Assembly: GCA_036677505.1 (NCBI GenBank)
Contig: JAVBWK010000037.1
Location: 1 to 21,346, forward strand
Length of the DNA stretch: 21,346 nt
Origin: UBA2227 sp036677505
GTDB lineage: Bacteria > Bacillota_I > Bacilli_A > Erysipelotrichales > Erysipelotrichaceae
Direction of reading: 5' to 3'
The notes beneath the pieces are model-generated. The model ran no database searches. It saw only the letters and a list, made by a program, of their open reading frames with translations, and was not told the origin of the DNA. Numbering within the stretch: position 1 is the first letter of the stretch; each line of letters opens with the position of its first letter. Positions 1 to 6,078 of the stretch are shown here, piece by piece. Both the position numbers and the translations under genes were made by a program.

Positions 1-63
1 TCGGCCGGTTTCTTCCATTTCAGAGATTAGTTTAAGCTTAAATTCTACATCATACGTTGTCAT
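1..63 (-). CDS. IS3-family-like transposase OrfA, N-terminal 21 codons only
   Basis: The minus-strand ATG at 63-61 starts a frame open to the window edge. It encodes a peptide beginning MTTYDVEFKLKLISEMEETG, the type of opening seen in OrfA transposases of the IS3 family (short basic/hydrophobic helix leading into a helix-turn-helix). A ribosome binding site, GAAAGGGG, lies about ten bases upstream. OrfA normally binds the element's ends and is joined to the OrfB integrase domain by programmed frameshifting; neither can be checked here. Only the start is in the window, so whether the transposase is intact is unknown. Confidence 0.55.
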   Translation of the reverse strand, partial: MTTYDVEFKLKLISEMEETGR

Positions 64-114
64 ATAAAAATGCACCCCTTTCTGTTAGTTGTCTAACTTT
101 TGGGGTGCACTTCA
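1..114 (-). mobile_element. End of an IS3-family-like insertion sequence, continuing left of the window
   Basis: Read on the minus strand from about position 114, the sequence begins TGAAGTGCACCCCAAAAGTT, which resembles the ends of IS3/IS150-group elements that open with TG and a GCACCCC-AAAAGTTAGAC block. It is followed about 50 bases later by a transposase-type start codon. An inner inverted repeat, TGCACCCC at 71-78 and GGGGTGCA at 102-109, brackets the region. The outer boundary could be 109 or 114, because both give a TG terminus. No second end or target duplication can be seen because the element leaves the window. The assignment rests on recalled end patterns. Confidence 0.6.
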
Positions 115-224
115 ATCTCGGACTTTTTATTTTGGGTATTCATACAATCCGTGTAAACAATTTTAAAAAATGAAGTAATAAGCAAGATTTGTGTCTTTTT
201 GCTTGGATTTCCCGGGGTAATTAA

Positions 225-253
225 TTGACTCAGAATGGTGTAAGTACTATAAT
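225..253 (+). promoter_or_regulatory. Near-consensus sigma-A promoter for a short RNA
   Basis: TTGACT at 225-230 and TATAAT at 248-253 are separated by exactly 17 bases. This is among the best promoter matches in the window. It points at a roughly 95-base stretch that ends in an intrinsic terminator, not directly at a protein gene. Transcription would start near 260. Confidence 0.75.
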
Positions 254-259
254 TTAAGT

Positions 260-355
260 ATAGTAATCCATGGGAAGCGATCAGTAAGAGAATTCTATTT
301 GGACGCTTGTTCTCTTATCAGCTAGTAGCGTAACCGGCCTTTTGGTCGGTTTTTA
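260..355 (+). ncRNA. Candidate small RNA or attenuated leader of unknown class
   Basis: Between the promoter at 225-253 and the terminator at 332-355 there is no meaningful reading frame; the only ATG, at 270, gives five codons. The predicted RNA has an 8-bp perfect stem, TAAGAGAA at 285-292 with TTCTCTTA at 310-317. The loop contains CGCTT (304-308), which could pair with AAGCG at 275-279 to form a pseudoknot. I compared it by eye with T-box, cobalamin, c-di-GMP-I, fluoride, SRP RNA and tRNA signatures and saw no match. It could be an independent small RNA, or a regulatory leader whose terminator controls read-through toward the surface-protein gene at 686. Confidence 0.5.
332..355 (+). terminator. 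Intrinsic terminator of the short RNA
   Basis: AACCGGCC (332-339) pairs with GGTCGGTT (344-351), with one G-U pair and a four-base loop. The right arm runs into a T tract ending near 354. It lies about 330 bases before the surface-protein start, so it may be either the end of a small RNA or an attenuator. Confidence 0.75.
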
Positions 356-445
356 TATTGTATGAGAAACTTCGATGGCAATCGATGGATAATTGTATAA
401 GAAACAGGTTAAGACATTGAATCGGATGTCCTTTTTCTGTCTTTG

Positions 446-468
446 TTTACTTGGAATCATCAAGTAAA
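446..468. repeat. 8-bp perfect inverted repeat, spacer 7
   Basis: TTTACTTG at 446-453 and CAAGTAAA at 461-468 are exact complements around a 7-base spacer. No T tract follows, so it is not a terminator. It could be an operator or an RNA hairpin in the leader of the downstream genes. Confidence 0.55.
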
Positions 469-498
469 TGACTTGGAAAATTTGAAAGGGGGTGGGCT

Positions 499-555
499 TT
501 GACGGAAGACACGCTGTATGTGATGGAGGGGCATGTATTAGATTTAAACGTTTAA
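499..555 (+). CDS. Possible 18-aa peptide ORF upstream of the surface-protein gene
   Basis: A TTG start at 499 is preceded at a good distance by GAAAGGGGG (484-492). It opens an 18-codon frame encoding MTEDTLYVMEGHVLDLNV and ends in TAA at 553-555. The last codons coincide with the palindrome at 541-558. Nothing is recognised in the peptide. It could be a leader peptide whose translation affects the downstream message, or a chance frame behind a purine-rich tract. The only support is the ribosome binding site and the position. Confidence 0.25.
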   Translation: MTEDTLYVMEGHVLDLNV

Positions 556-558
556 ATC
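541..558. promoter_or_regulatory. 18-bp perfect palindrome, operator-like (LacI-type core)
   Basis: GATTTAAACGTTTAAATC reads the same on both strands with no spacer. The AAACGTTT centre resembles the CG-centred symmetric operators of LacI/GalR-family repressors. It sits about 130 bases upstream of the surface-protein start. No regulator gene is in the window, so the binding protein is unknown. Confidence 0.5.
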
Positions 559-685
559 AAATCTGATTGTAATATATGGGTTGGACCATACTCCCGAATA
601 TCTGTTTTTTGGGATCATCAAATCGTAAGATTCAAATGTAGTCGATGATATTACAGTTCAATACGATCAATGAAAGAAGGGATAA

Positions 686-3571
686 ATGATGAACTGGAAA
701 TGGCCACGACTAACCTCGTGTCTGCGGATAACGTTAGCGATTTTGCTTACGTTTATGTCCGTGAATCCCGTCAGTGTAAATGCAGCTACGGGATTCTATG
801 ACCTGACACGGGATCCGGATGATATTACAGCAAGAAAGACCGCTGTCGTTGAAGATGCCGTTTGGATCCGAATCGACAATGGTGATCCGGATGATGATGC
901 CACAGGTACTGGATATTTCAATTCGTTCTTAAGACTTCAAAAGAGCGATGGGGAAAGAGGATATAACAGTAACCTGGACAAAGTATTATATGATGAATTG
1001 AAGAGTTTTACAGATGCTGAGTTGTTAAGTGTAGTTCCGTTTGTCGAATATGAAGGCAGATGGTATCGGGAATTTCAGTTGGACATCAATGAAAATGATG
1101 ACTATTTGGTATTAAATAGGCTTCAGATCTGGGTGACCGAACATGAAAACCTGATTGGTACAGACTTTGATAGTGATGGTGTCCATTATTTCACGGAAGA
1201 TCAGACTGTTAAAGTGTATGATACCGGCGATAATGTGCTTATGTTATCTTATCGCGGTGGTAGCGGAAATCGTGAGTATAAGGTACTGATACCTGCTGAG
1301 GATTTCCCGGACATGACTTATGTCGTTATCTATACGGAAATGGGATTCCCTGATGACGCAATTCCGGAAGAGTTTGGCGAAGACTTTTCGTCTAATGACG
1401 GTTTTGAAGAATGGGGTGTCAAGGTAATGACAGAAACGCCGCCAACCATCGATGTCTTAAAGACAGCACTTGTAACCAGTGTTCCTGAACCGGGAGCATG
1501 GGTTACTTACAGAGTTGACATCGCAAACAGCAGCGGCATGACAGACCCTGTTACCATCAATTCGCTCACTGATGCGATTGAAGGTGGCATGGCTTACAGT
1601 ATTTCAGGTGTGATTTTTGATGATATGGCATTAACCGTGCCGACGACATTCCCATTTACGATTCAGCCGGGAATGACGAAGACAGTATATTTCAAATCTT
1701 ATGTTTCAGGTGAACCTCGAACTGTTAACGATATCGTTACAGCTTCCGGGGTGGATGACGAAGGAACATCCGTTTCTGATTTTGATGATGCGGATGTCAT
1801 TATTACTGACGTGCTGCCGGTGATCGAACTGATCAAGACGGCCGACCCGCTGAGCCGGGACGAACCGGGCGGCCTGTTCACCTACACCTTCACGGTCAAA
1901 AACCTCTCGGTAGAACCGGTGATGCTGACCAAGATCGTGGATGACAAGATCGGCGTCCTGTACGAATGGAAAGCCGGAGATCCGGAAATCTGGATCGCCG
2001 TGGGCGGAAGTTACCTGTTGCCGGGCACCTTTACCAAGACCTACACGGACTTCGGTACTTATGTCAACGTTGCGACGGCGCATGCCAAGGACAACGAAGG
2101 CAACACAGCCAGCGATACGGACACCCAGACCGTCAAGGTCAATGACGTACTGCCGGTGATCGAACTGATCAAGACGGCCGATCCGTTGGAAAGAAACGAA
2201 CCGGGCGGCCTGTTCACTTACACCTTCACGGTCAAAAACCTCTCGGTAGAACCGGTGATGCTGACCAAGATCGTGGATGACAAGCTCGGCACCCTGTATG
2301 AATGGGAAGCCGGAGATCCGGAAATCTGGATCGCCGTGGGCGGCAGTTACCTGTTGCCGGGCACCTTTACTAAGACTTACACGGATTTCGGTACCTATGT
2401 CAACATCGCCACGGCCGAAGCCAAGGACAACGAAGGCAATACGGCCAGCGATACCGACACCCAGACCGTCAAGATCAATGACGTGCTGCCGGTCATTCAA
2501 GTAGTCAAAACTGCCGAACCGTTAGAAAGATATGAACCGGGTGGAATATTTACGTATACATTCACGGTTTACAATCTGTCCGTCGAACCGGTTTGGTTAA
2601 CAGAAGTTTATGATGATAAATTGGGAACCATTTATGAATGGGTACCAGAAACAGATAAGATTTGGATCCCGGTCGGAGGCAGTTACACATTGCCTGGAAC
2701 CTTTACCAAGACCTATACGGAAGCAGGTATTTATCCAAACGTTGTTATGGCTTATGCTGAGGATAACGAAGGAAACCCGGCATCCGATGATGACAGCCGA
2801 AGTGTTAAAGTCATCGATGTCTTGCCGCAAATCTCAATTACCAAGACAGCGAATAAAACCGTCATTCCGTTCTCTGGTGAAGATGTCATATTTACATTTG
2901 TGATTACCAATCACAGTGTGGAAGATGTTGAGATTTATTCGATTGATGACACAGTATTTGGTGATTTGCTACCTGAAGCGCTGATAGCCTTTGGAGATGA
3001 TCCGATTATCATCGGAGCCGGTCAACAATTCACATTCACCATCACTCGGTTTATCTCCGGTATTGCAGGCGGTGAACATTATAACGTAGTTACAGCTTGT
3101 GGTATGGATAATGAAAAGAATCAGGATTGTGATGATGATGACGAACGAATTAAACTCTACTGGTATGGATTCACTCCGGGTTATTGGAAGAACCATGCTG
3201 AAGAATGGTACAGAACCGATTATATGACGAAAGATCTTGTCAGAGTGATTTTCGGAATTACTAATGGGGATGTTCTGAAATCAGGAAAACTTGATTTGAA
3301 TAAAGATAATATGGAAGATACGCTGATGGATGCACTCAACTACAAGGGCGGAAACGATCTGCGCGGCAAGGTTCAAATCTTGCTGAGAGCTGCCGTTGCC
3401 GGATTGCTGAATGAAAGTGCATTGGGTGATTACTATCCGCCGTATGAGGACACTGACAGTCTGATTGCAGCTGTACGTGATGCCATCAACAACGGAAACA
3501 AAGGAGTTATAAATACGTTGGCCGGTCAGTTCGATTACTGGAACAACGGCATTCACGAATTCCCTGATTGA
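686..3571 (+). CDS. Secreted multi-repeat surface protein with C-terminal GYWKNH-type domain
   Basis: The 961-aa product begins with a clear signal peptide: basic start, hydrophobic stretch around residues 14-27, likely cleavage after VNA near residue 33. Residues about 35-250 form a domain with GTGYFNSFLRLQ, YREFQLDINEN and GFEEW motifs, a pattern I recall from other secreted bacterial proteins but cannot name. Five immunoglobulin-like repeats of the conserved-repeat (DUF11-like) type follow. Three have an exact 112-residue period starting at DNA positions 1808, 2144 and 2480, a fourth diverged copy starts at 2816, and an earlier diverged copy starts near 1440. The C-terminal domain (about 830-961) opens with GFTPGYWKNH. 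There is no LPXTG motif, SLH repeat or terminal membrane helix, so attachment is unexplained. Repeats 1 and 2 are markedly GC-richer than the rest. The start is ATG 686 or 689 behind GAAAGAAGG. It appears monocistronic, with its own terminator. Adhesion or surface-layer roles are plausible but unproven. Confidence 0.85.
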   Translation: MMNWKWPRLTSCLRITLAILLTFMSVNPVSVNAATGFYDLTRDPDDITARKTAVVEDAVWIRIDNGDPDDDATGTGYFNSFLRLQKSDGERGYNSNLDKVLYDELKSFTDAELLSVVPFVEYEGRWYREFQLDINENDDYLVLNRLQIWVTEHENLIGTDFDSDGVHYFTEDQTVKVYDTGDNVLMLSYRGGSGNREYKVLIPAEDFPDMTYVVIYTEMGFPDDAIPEEFGEDFSSNDGFEEWGVKVMTETPPTIDVLKTALVTSVPEPGAWVTYRVDIANSSGMTDPVTINSLTDAIEGGMAYSISGVIFDDMALTVPTTFPFTIQPGMTKTVYFKSYVSGEPRTVNDIVTASGVDDEGTSVSDFDDADVIITDVLPVIELIKTADPLSRDEPGGLFTYTFTVKNLSVEPVMLTKIVDDKIGVLYEWKAGDPEIWIAVGGSYLLPGTFTKTYTDFGTYVNVATAHAKDNEGNTASDTDTQTVKVNDVLPVIELIKTADPLERNEPGGLFTYTFTVKNLSVEPVMLTKIVDDKLGTLYEWEAGDPEIWIAVGGSYLLPGTFTKTYTDFGTYVNIATAEAKDNEGNTASDTDTQTVKINDVLPVIQVVKTAEPLERYEPGGIFTYTFTVYNLSVEPVWLTEVYDDKLGTIYEWVPETDKIWIPVGGSYTLPGTFTKTYTEAGIYPNVVMAYAEDNEGNPASDDDSRSVKVIDVLPQISITKTANKTVIPFSGEDVIFTFVITNHSVEDVEIYSIDDTVFGDLLPEALIAFGDDPIIIGAGQQFTFTITRFISGIAGGEHYNVVTACGMDNEKNQDCDDDDERIKLYWYGFTPGYWKNHAEEWYRTDYMTKDLVRVIFGITNGDVLKSGKLDLNKDNMEDTLMDALNYKGGNDLRGKVQILLRAAVAGLLNESALGDYYPPYEDTDSLIAAVRDAINNGNKGVINTLAGQFDYWNNGIHEFPD
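1808..2479 (+). repeat. Two near-identical 336-bp tandem repeats with unusual GC content
   Basis: Units 1808-2143 and 2144-2479 differ at about 30 of 336 positions by hand alignment (roughly 91% identity) and at 8 of 112 residues. The next unit (2480-2815) has the same length and similar protein, but its third codon positions diverge strongly. By hand count, the first 100 bases of unit 1 hold 62 G or C, against about 45 in 1561-1660 and 40 in 2821-2920 of the same gene. The GC shift starts at unit 1 and fades about 15-20 bases into unit 3. Confidence 0.85.
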
Positions 3572-3580
3572 TTATGAAGT

Positions 3581-3611
3581 GAGGAGTCTCAATTACGGGA
3601 CTCCTTTTTTT
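3581..3611 (+). terminator. Intrinsic terminator after the surface-protein gene
   Basis: AGGAGTC (3582-3588) pairs with GACTCCT (3599-3605), followed by a run of seven T ending at 3611. It begins ten bases after the stop codon. Confidence 0.85.
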
Positions 3612-3637
3612 GTGAAATCATTTTTGGTGACAATGCA

Positions 3638-3665
3638 TGCAATTCACTGTATTTAGAGGTATAAT
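3638..3665 (+). promoter_or_regulatory. Probable ferritin promoter
   Basis: A perfect -10 box, TATAAT, lies at 3660-3665. The best -35 candidate is TGCAAT at 3638-3643 with a 16-base spacer, which is weak. No Fur- or PerR-like box was obvious by eye. Confidence 0.45.
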
Positions 3666-3688
3666 ATAAGTAATGAAGGAGGAACATT

Positions 3689-4177
3689 ATGATAAGCAAA
3701 CGATTAACTGATGCTATTAATGATCAAATCAATTTTGAATTGTTGTCTTCGTATCTTTATTTGTCAATGTCCGCATACATGGAGGCTAATGACTATCCGG
3801 GAGCTGCTCATTTTATGAGAAAGCAAGCTGAGGAAGAAGTGGCTCATGCCATGAAATTCTTTAAATTCTTGGTTGAAGTGGGTGAAAGAGTCGAACTCAA
3901 AGAGATTCCGGGTCCTGAAGTCGAATTCCCGGGTTATCTTGAAGTGTTCAAACAATCACTGGCTCACGAAAAAATCGTAACCAATCGCATTCGTAACCTG
4001 TATGAGATTGCCAAAGAAGAAAAAGACCATGCAGCATTGAGTGTATTGACTTGGTTTATTGACGAGCAAACAGAAGAAGAAGAGAACTTCACCAACATCA
4101 TCGCCCGTCTGGTCAAGTTTGGCGGAAGCCCGATTTCGATCATGATGACAGATGACAAGTTGGGCGCTAGAGAATAA
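3689..4177 (+). CDS. ftnA: Non-haem ferritin (FtnA type)
   Basis: The 162-aa product is a bacterial ferritin that oxidises Fe(II) at a dinuclear centre in each four-helix subunit and stores Fe(III) inside a 24-mer cage in the cytoplasm. The ferroxidase ligands fall at the same numbers as in E. coli FtnA: Glu17, Glu50, His53, Glu94, Gln127 and Glu130, with Tyr24 also present. No haem-binding Met of the bacterioferritin type is needed for this assignment. The ATG at 3689 follows AAGGAGG with a six-base spacing. It is a single-gene unit with its own -10 box and a terminator shared with the convergent catE-like gene. Placement next to an oxidative-stress-type dioxygenase suggests iron and redox protection, which is inference. 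Confidence 0.93.
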   Translation: MISKRLTDAINDQINFELLSSYLYLSMSAYMEANDYPGAAHFMRKQAEEEVAHAMKFFKFLVEVGERVELKEIPGPEVEFPGYLEVFKQSLAHEKIVTNRIRNLYEIAKEEKDHAALSVLTWFIDEQTEEEENFTNIIARLVKFGGSPISIMMTDDKLGARE

Positions 4178-4178
4178 G

Positions 4179-4208
4179 AATGAGGCTCAAACGAGCCTCA
4201 TTTTTTTA
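4179..4208. terminator. Convergent terminator between ferritin and the catE-like gene
   Basis: AATGAGGCTC (4179-4188) and GAGCCTCATT (4193-4202) form a perfect 10-bp stem with loop AAAC. A T run to 4207 serves the plus strand. On the minus strand the tail is only partly T-rich. The stop codon of the catE-like gene (4198-4200) lies inside the stem. Confidence 0.85.
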
Positions 4209-5058
4209 TGACTATAGAGTTTCCGGAAGGATCCTGAGTAAGGATTTTATGATCTGCATCTTTGAAATCAAAGTTTAATTTTCTTAGATTCTGTTTGATT
4301 TGATCCATTGAAATATAAATTGGAAGGACGATCTCGAAATGACCTAGTCCTACGCTGTTTGATGCAGGTTTGAGAGCTCCGATGCCATTCCACACATTCA
4401 CAGCTAAGTGATGATGATAATTACCATAAGAGAAAAACAAAGCCTGATAGGGAAGATCGATGACCACATCCATCCCCAATCCTTCTTCATAAAACTTTCT
4501 GGTATTTTTAAGTTCACTGCCATGCAAATGAATATGTCCTACGATCGTATCTTCATGAAGGTTCAGATAAGGTTCTTTATCAGCGTGATTCAAGACATCA
4601 CGTACATCCATGGGACCATTATCGGAAAATACATCAAGCTGACCGTTGACCCATTTCCACGTGGATGGATCGGTATCTGCCGCAATTTCAATACCGTTTC
4701 CTTCGGGATCTGTTAAATAAACCGCCTCGGAAATGCCATGATCAGAAGCACCTTGAAGCGGAACTTTCTGATCGATGAAATATTGCAAGATTTTTCCAAG
4801 CTCCTTCCGATTGGGCAAAAGAAGTGCCAGGTGATATAATCCCGTCCTTCTGGATTGCTTTTTCACACCGTTTTCAAGTTTGATCAGGGATATAAGAGTA
4901 TCTCTGCCGTTAGCAGATAAATGAGCAGTGCTAGCATCGTGTTGGTCGACTTTCATTCTCAGAACATTCTTATAGAAGTTTACGGACTTCTCAAGATCAA
5001 TGACTTGAAGAGTGACTTGAGAAACAAAGCCGATTGGTTGCTGGTGATAAATAGACAT
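4198..5058 (-). CDS. catE: CatE-like VOC-superfamily catechol 2,3-dioxygenase/quinone-detoxifying protein
   Basis: The 286-aa product has two vicinal-oxygen-chelate modules (about residues 8-130 and 170-286). It matches the layout and length of Bacillus subtilis CatE, an extradiol dioxygenase that removes catechols and helps against quinone stress. Visible motifs are GLYHLALLLP and DPEGNGIEIAAD in the first module, and VGHIHLHGSEL and YHHHLAVNVW in the second, where His residues would bind Fe(II). The second module lacks the terminal glutamate of classic extradiol enzymes (GNSIVIK). As I recall, Bacillus CatE shows a similar pattern, so I do not treat this as damage. The ATG follows GGAGGTCTT. 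Its promoter carries a TTAC-N5-GTAA site of the CatR/YodB type, which supports the function. The exact substrate is unknown. Confidence 0.8.
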   Translation of the reverse strand: MSIYHQQPIGFVSQVTLQVIDLEKSVNFYKNVLRMKVDQHDASTAHLSANGRDTLISLIKLENGVKKQSRRTGLYHLALLLPNRKELGKILQYFIDQKVPLQGASDHGISEAVYLTDPEGNGIEIAADTDPSTWKWVNGQLDVFSDNGPMDVRDVLNHADKEPYLNLHEDTIVGHIHLHGSELKNTRKFYEEGLGMDVVIDLPYQALFFSYGNYHHHLAVNVWNGIGALKPASNSVGLGHFEIVLPIYISMDQIKQNLRKLNFDFKDADHKILTQDPSGNSIVIKK

Positions 5059-5073
5059 AAGACCTCCGAAAGT

Positions 5074-5092
5074 TACTTACTTTTTGTAAGTA
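5074..5092. promoter_or_regulatory. CatR/YodB-type (MarR/DUF24 family) operator
   Basis: TACTTAC (5074-5080) and GTAAGTA (5086-5092) form an inverted repeat around TTTTT. Its core is exactly TTAC-N5-GTAA, the consensus reported for CatR at the B. subtilis catDE promoter. It overlaps the predicted transcription start of the catE-like gene, the same placement as one of the two known B. subtilis sites. No second copy was seen at the -35 region. Confidence 0.75.
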
Positions 5093-5093
5093 G

Positions 5094-5122
5094 ATTATCG
5101 GATAAATGTTTCGTACAGGCAA
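5094..5122 (-). promoter_or_regulatory. Promoter of the catE-like gene
   Basis: On the minus strand TTGCCT (5122-5117) and GATAAT (5099-5094) are separated by 17 bases. The predicted start, near 5087, falls inside the TTAC-N5-GTAA operator. Confidence 0.65.
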
Positions 5123-5181
5123 CTGATATGCTCATGTTTTCTTATGTTGGTCAAAGTGATAGAATAAGGTGGAGGTGTATT

Positions 5182-6066
5182 ATGAGCAAAAACAAAAAAG
5201 TACTTTTCGTACTGTGGCTTACTTTGCTGCTGAACATTCTGGTCAGCTCGATCAAAATCATTGTCGGTATGCTTACAGGGATCGGCAGCATATTGGCGGA
5301 TGGATATCACTCCCTGGCAGATGCTTCATCCAATATCATCGGTCTGATCACAATGAGAATTGCTCAAAAGCCCGTGGATGCAGATCATTCCTATGGTCAT
5401 CAGCGTTATGAAACATTAGCTACTTTGTTTATTGTGGCTCTTTTGACCTACCTCGGCATTGAAGTCATCGGAAAAAGTATTGATTCGTTTCAAAATCCCG
5501 CTTTCAACCGCCCGGATACACTTACTCTGATATTGATGTTATTTACTTTTGGCGTAAATCTGTTTGTTGCGACCTATGAGAATATTGCCGGAAAGAAACT
5601 GAATTCATCTTTGTTGATTGCGGATTCGAAGCATACTTTATCCGATATTTATATTTCCAGCGGTGTTTTGATTAACCTGTTGCTGATCACTTTTTTAGAT
5701 GCTCCTCTATGGCTCGATGCGGTAACATCATTTATTGTGGCAATTATTATTTTCAAAACGGCATATACGATTTTCAAAGAAAGCTCCCACGAACTCACCG
5801 ATGCGATCGCTATTGAACCCAAACTGATTGAAGAAGTCGTTCTGAAGAATCCCAGAGTGTATTCCGTACATAAAATCCGATCACGAAAATCAGGCAGTCA
5901 TGTATTTGTTGACTTCCATGTCAAAAGCGATCCGGGAATGCCTCTGGTTGATGCTCACAATCTGTCGCATGATTTAGAAGAACAATTACGGGATACTTTC
6001 GGAGATGAGATAGGGGTTATCGTTCATGTTGAGCCGGAAGGGTATAACTATAAAAAGAAGGACTAA
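5182..6066 (+). CDS. Cation diffusion facilitator (CDF) metal efflux transporter
   Basis: The 294-aa product is a CDF-family proton/metal antiporter with six membrane helices in its first two thirds and a cytoplasmic ferredoxin-like C-terminal domain (about 210-294). The membrane metal site is visible as DGYHSLAD (His43, Asp47) in helix 2 and DSKHTLSD (His151, Asp155) in helix 5. This H-D/H-D set is generally linked to Zn/Co/Cd-type CDFs; manganese exporters usually have N/D residues there. The family motif HSYGHQRYE is at 69-77. The frame stays open upstream to 4921, but ATG 5182 behind GGTGGAGG is the start because the hydrophobic domain and family homology begin there. It is divergent from catE and converges on mal. 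The substrate assignment is inference. Confidence 0.88.
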   Translation: MSKNKKVLFVLWLTLLLNILVSSIKIIVGMLTGIGSILADGYHSLADASSNIIGLITMRIAQKPVDADHSYGHQRYETLATLFIVALLTYLGIEVIGKSIDSFQNPAFNRPDTLTLILMLFTFGVNLFVATYENIAGKKLNSSLLIADSKHTLSDIYISSGVLINLLLITFLDAPLWLDAVTSFIVAIIIFKTAYTIFKESSHELTDAIAIEPKLIEEVVLKNPRVYSVHKIRSRKSGSHVFVDFHVKSDPGMPLVDAHNLSHDLEEQLRDTFGDEIGVIVHVEPEGYNYKKKD

Positions 6067-6078
6067 GCGGTCCTTCTT
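6052..6078. terminator. Convergent terminator built into both coding ends
   Basis: AAGAAGGAC (6055-6063) and GTCCTTCTT (6070-6078) form a perfect 9-bp stem with loop TAAGCG. On the minus strand the stem is followed by a T run (6056-6052). The stop codons of the CDF gene (TAA 6064-6066) and mal (TAG 6065-6063) lie at the loop. The two genes overlap tail to tail by four bases, so the terminator is coded by their last codons. Confidence 0.65.

Larger units (their letters stand above)
356..685 (+). other. Upstream region of the surface-protein gene without a convincing large ORF
   Basis: This stretch holds a stem-loop-type inverted repeat (446-468), a possible 18-codon ORF with a good ribosome binding site (499-555) and an 18-bp perfect palindrome (541-558). 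A possible -10 box, TAATAT at 570-575, has no good -35 partner. No promoter for the surface-protein gene stands out. The gene's ribosome binding site, GAAAGAAGG, is at 672-680. Otherwise I see nothing identifiable in it. Confidence 0.5.

Noticed and set aside
260..355. c-di-GMP-I riboswitch upstream of the surface-protein gene
   Set aside because: Only a short GGACGC string matches; the conserved first half and the GNRA-type tetraloop receptor parts are missing.
1706..2500. 264-codon open frame on the minus strand
   Set aside because: It lies wholly opposite the GC-rich repeats of the surface-protein gene. It is open because few AT-rich stop codons occur there, and its repeats simply mirror the sense repeats.
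4198..4300. Loss of the C-terminal metal-binding glutamate in the CatE-like protein
   Set aside because: As far as I recall, B. subtilis CatE also lacks a glutamate in that final strand, so it is probably a family feature and not a defect.
4921..5181. Upstream extension of the CDF transporter frame
   Set aside because: It overlaps the catE-like gene and its promoter and operator. The ribosome binding site and membrane domain place the start at 5182.
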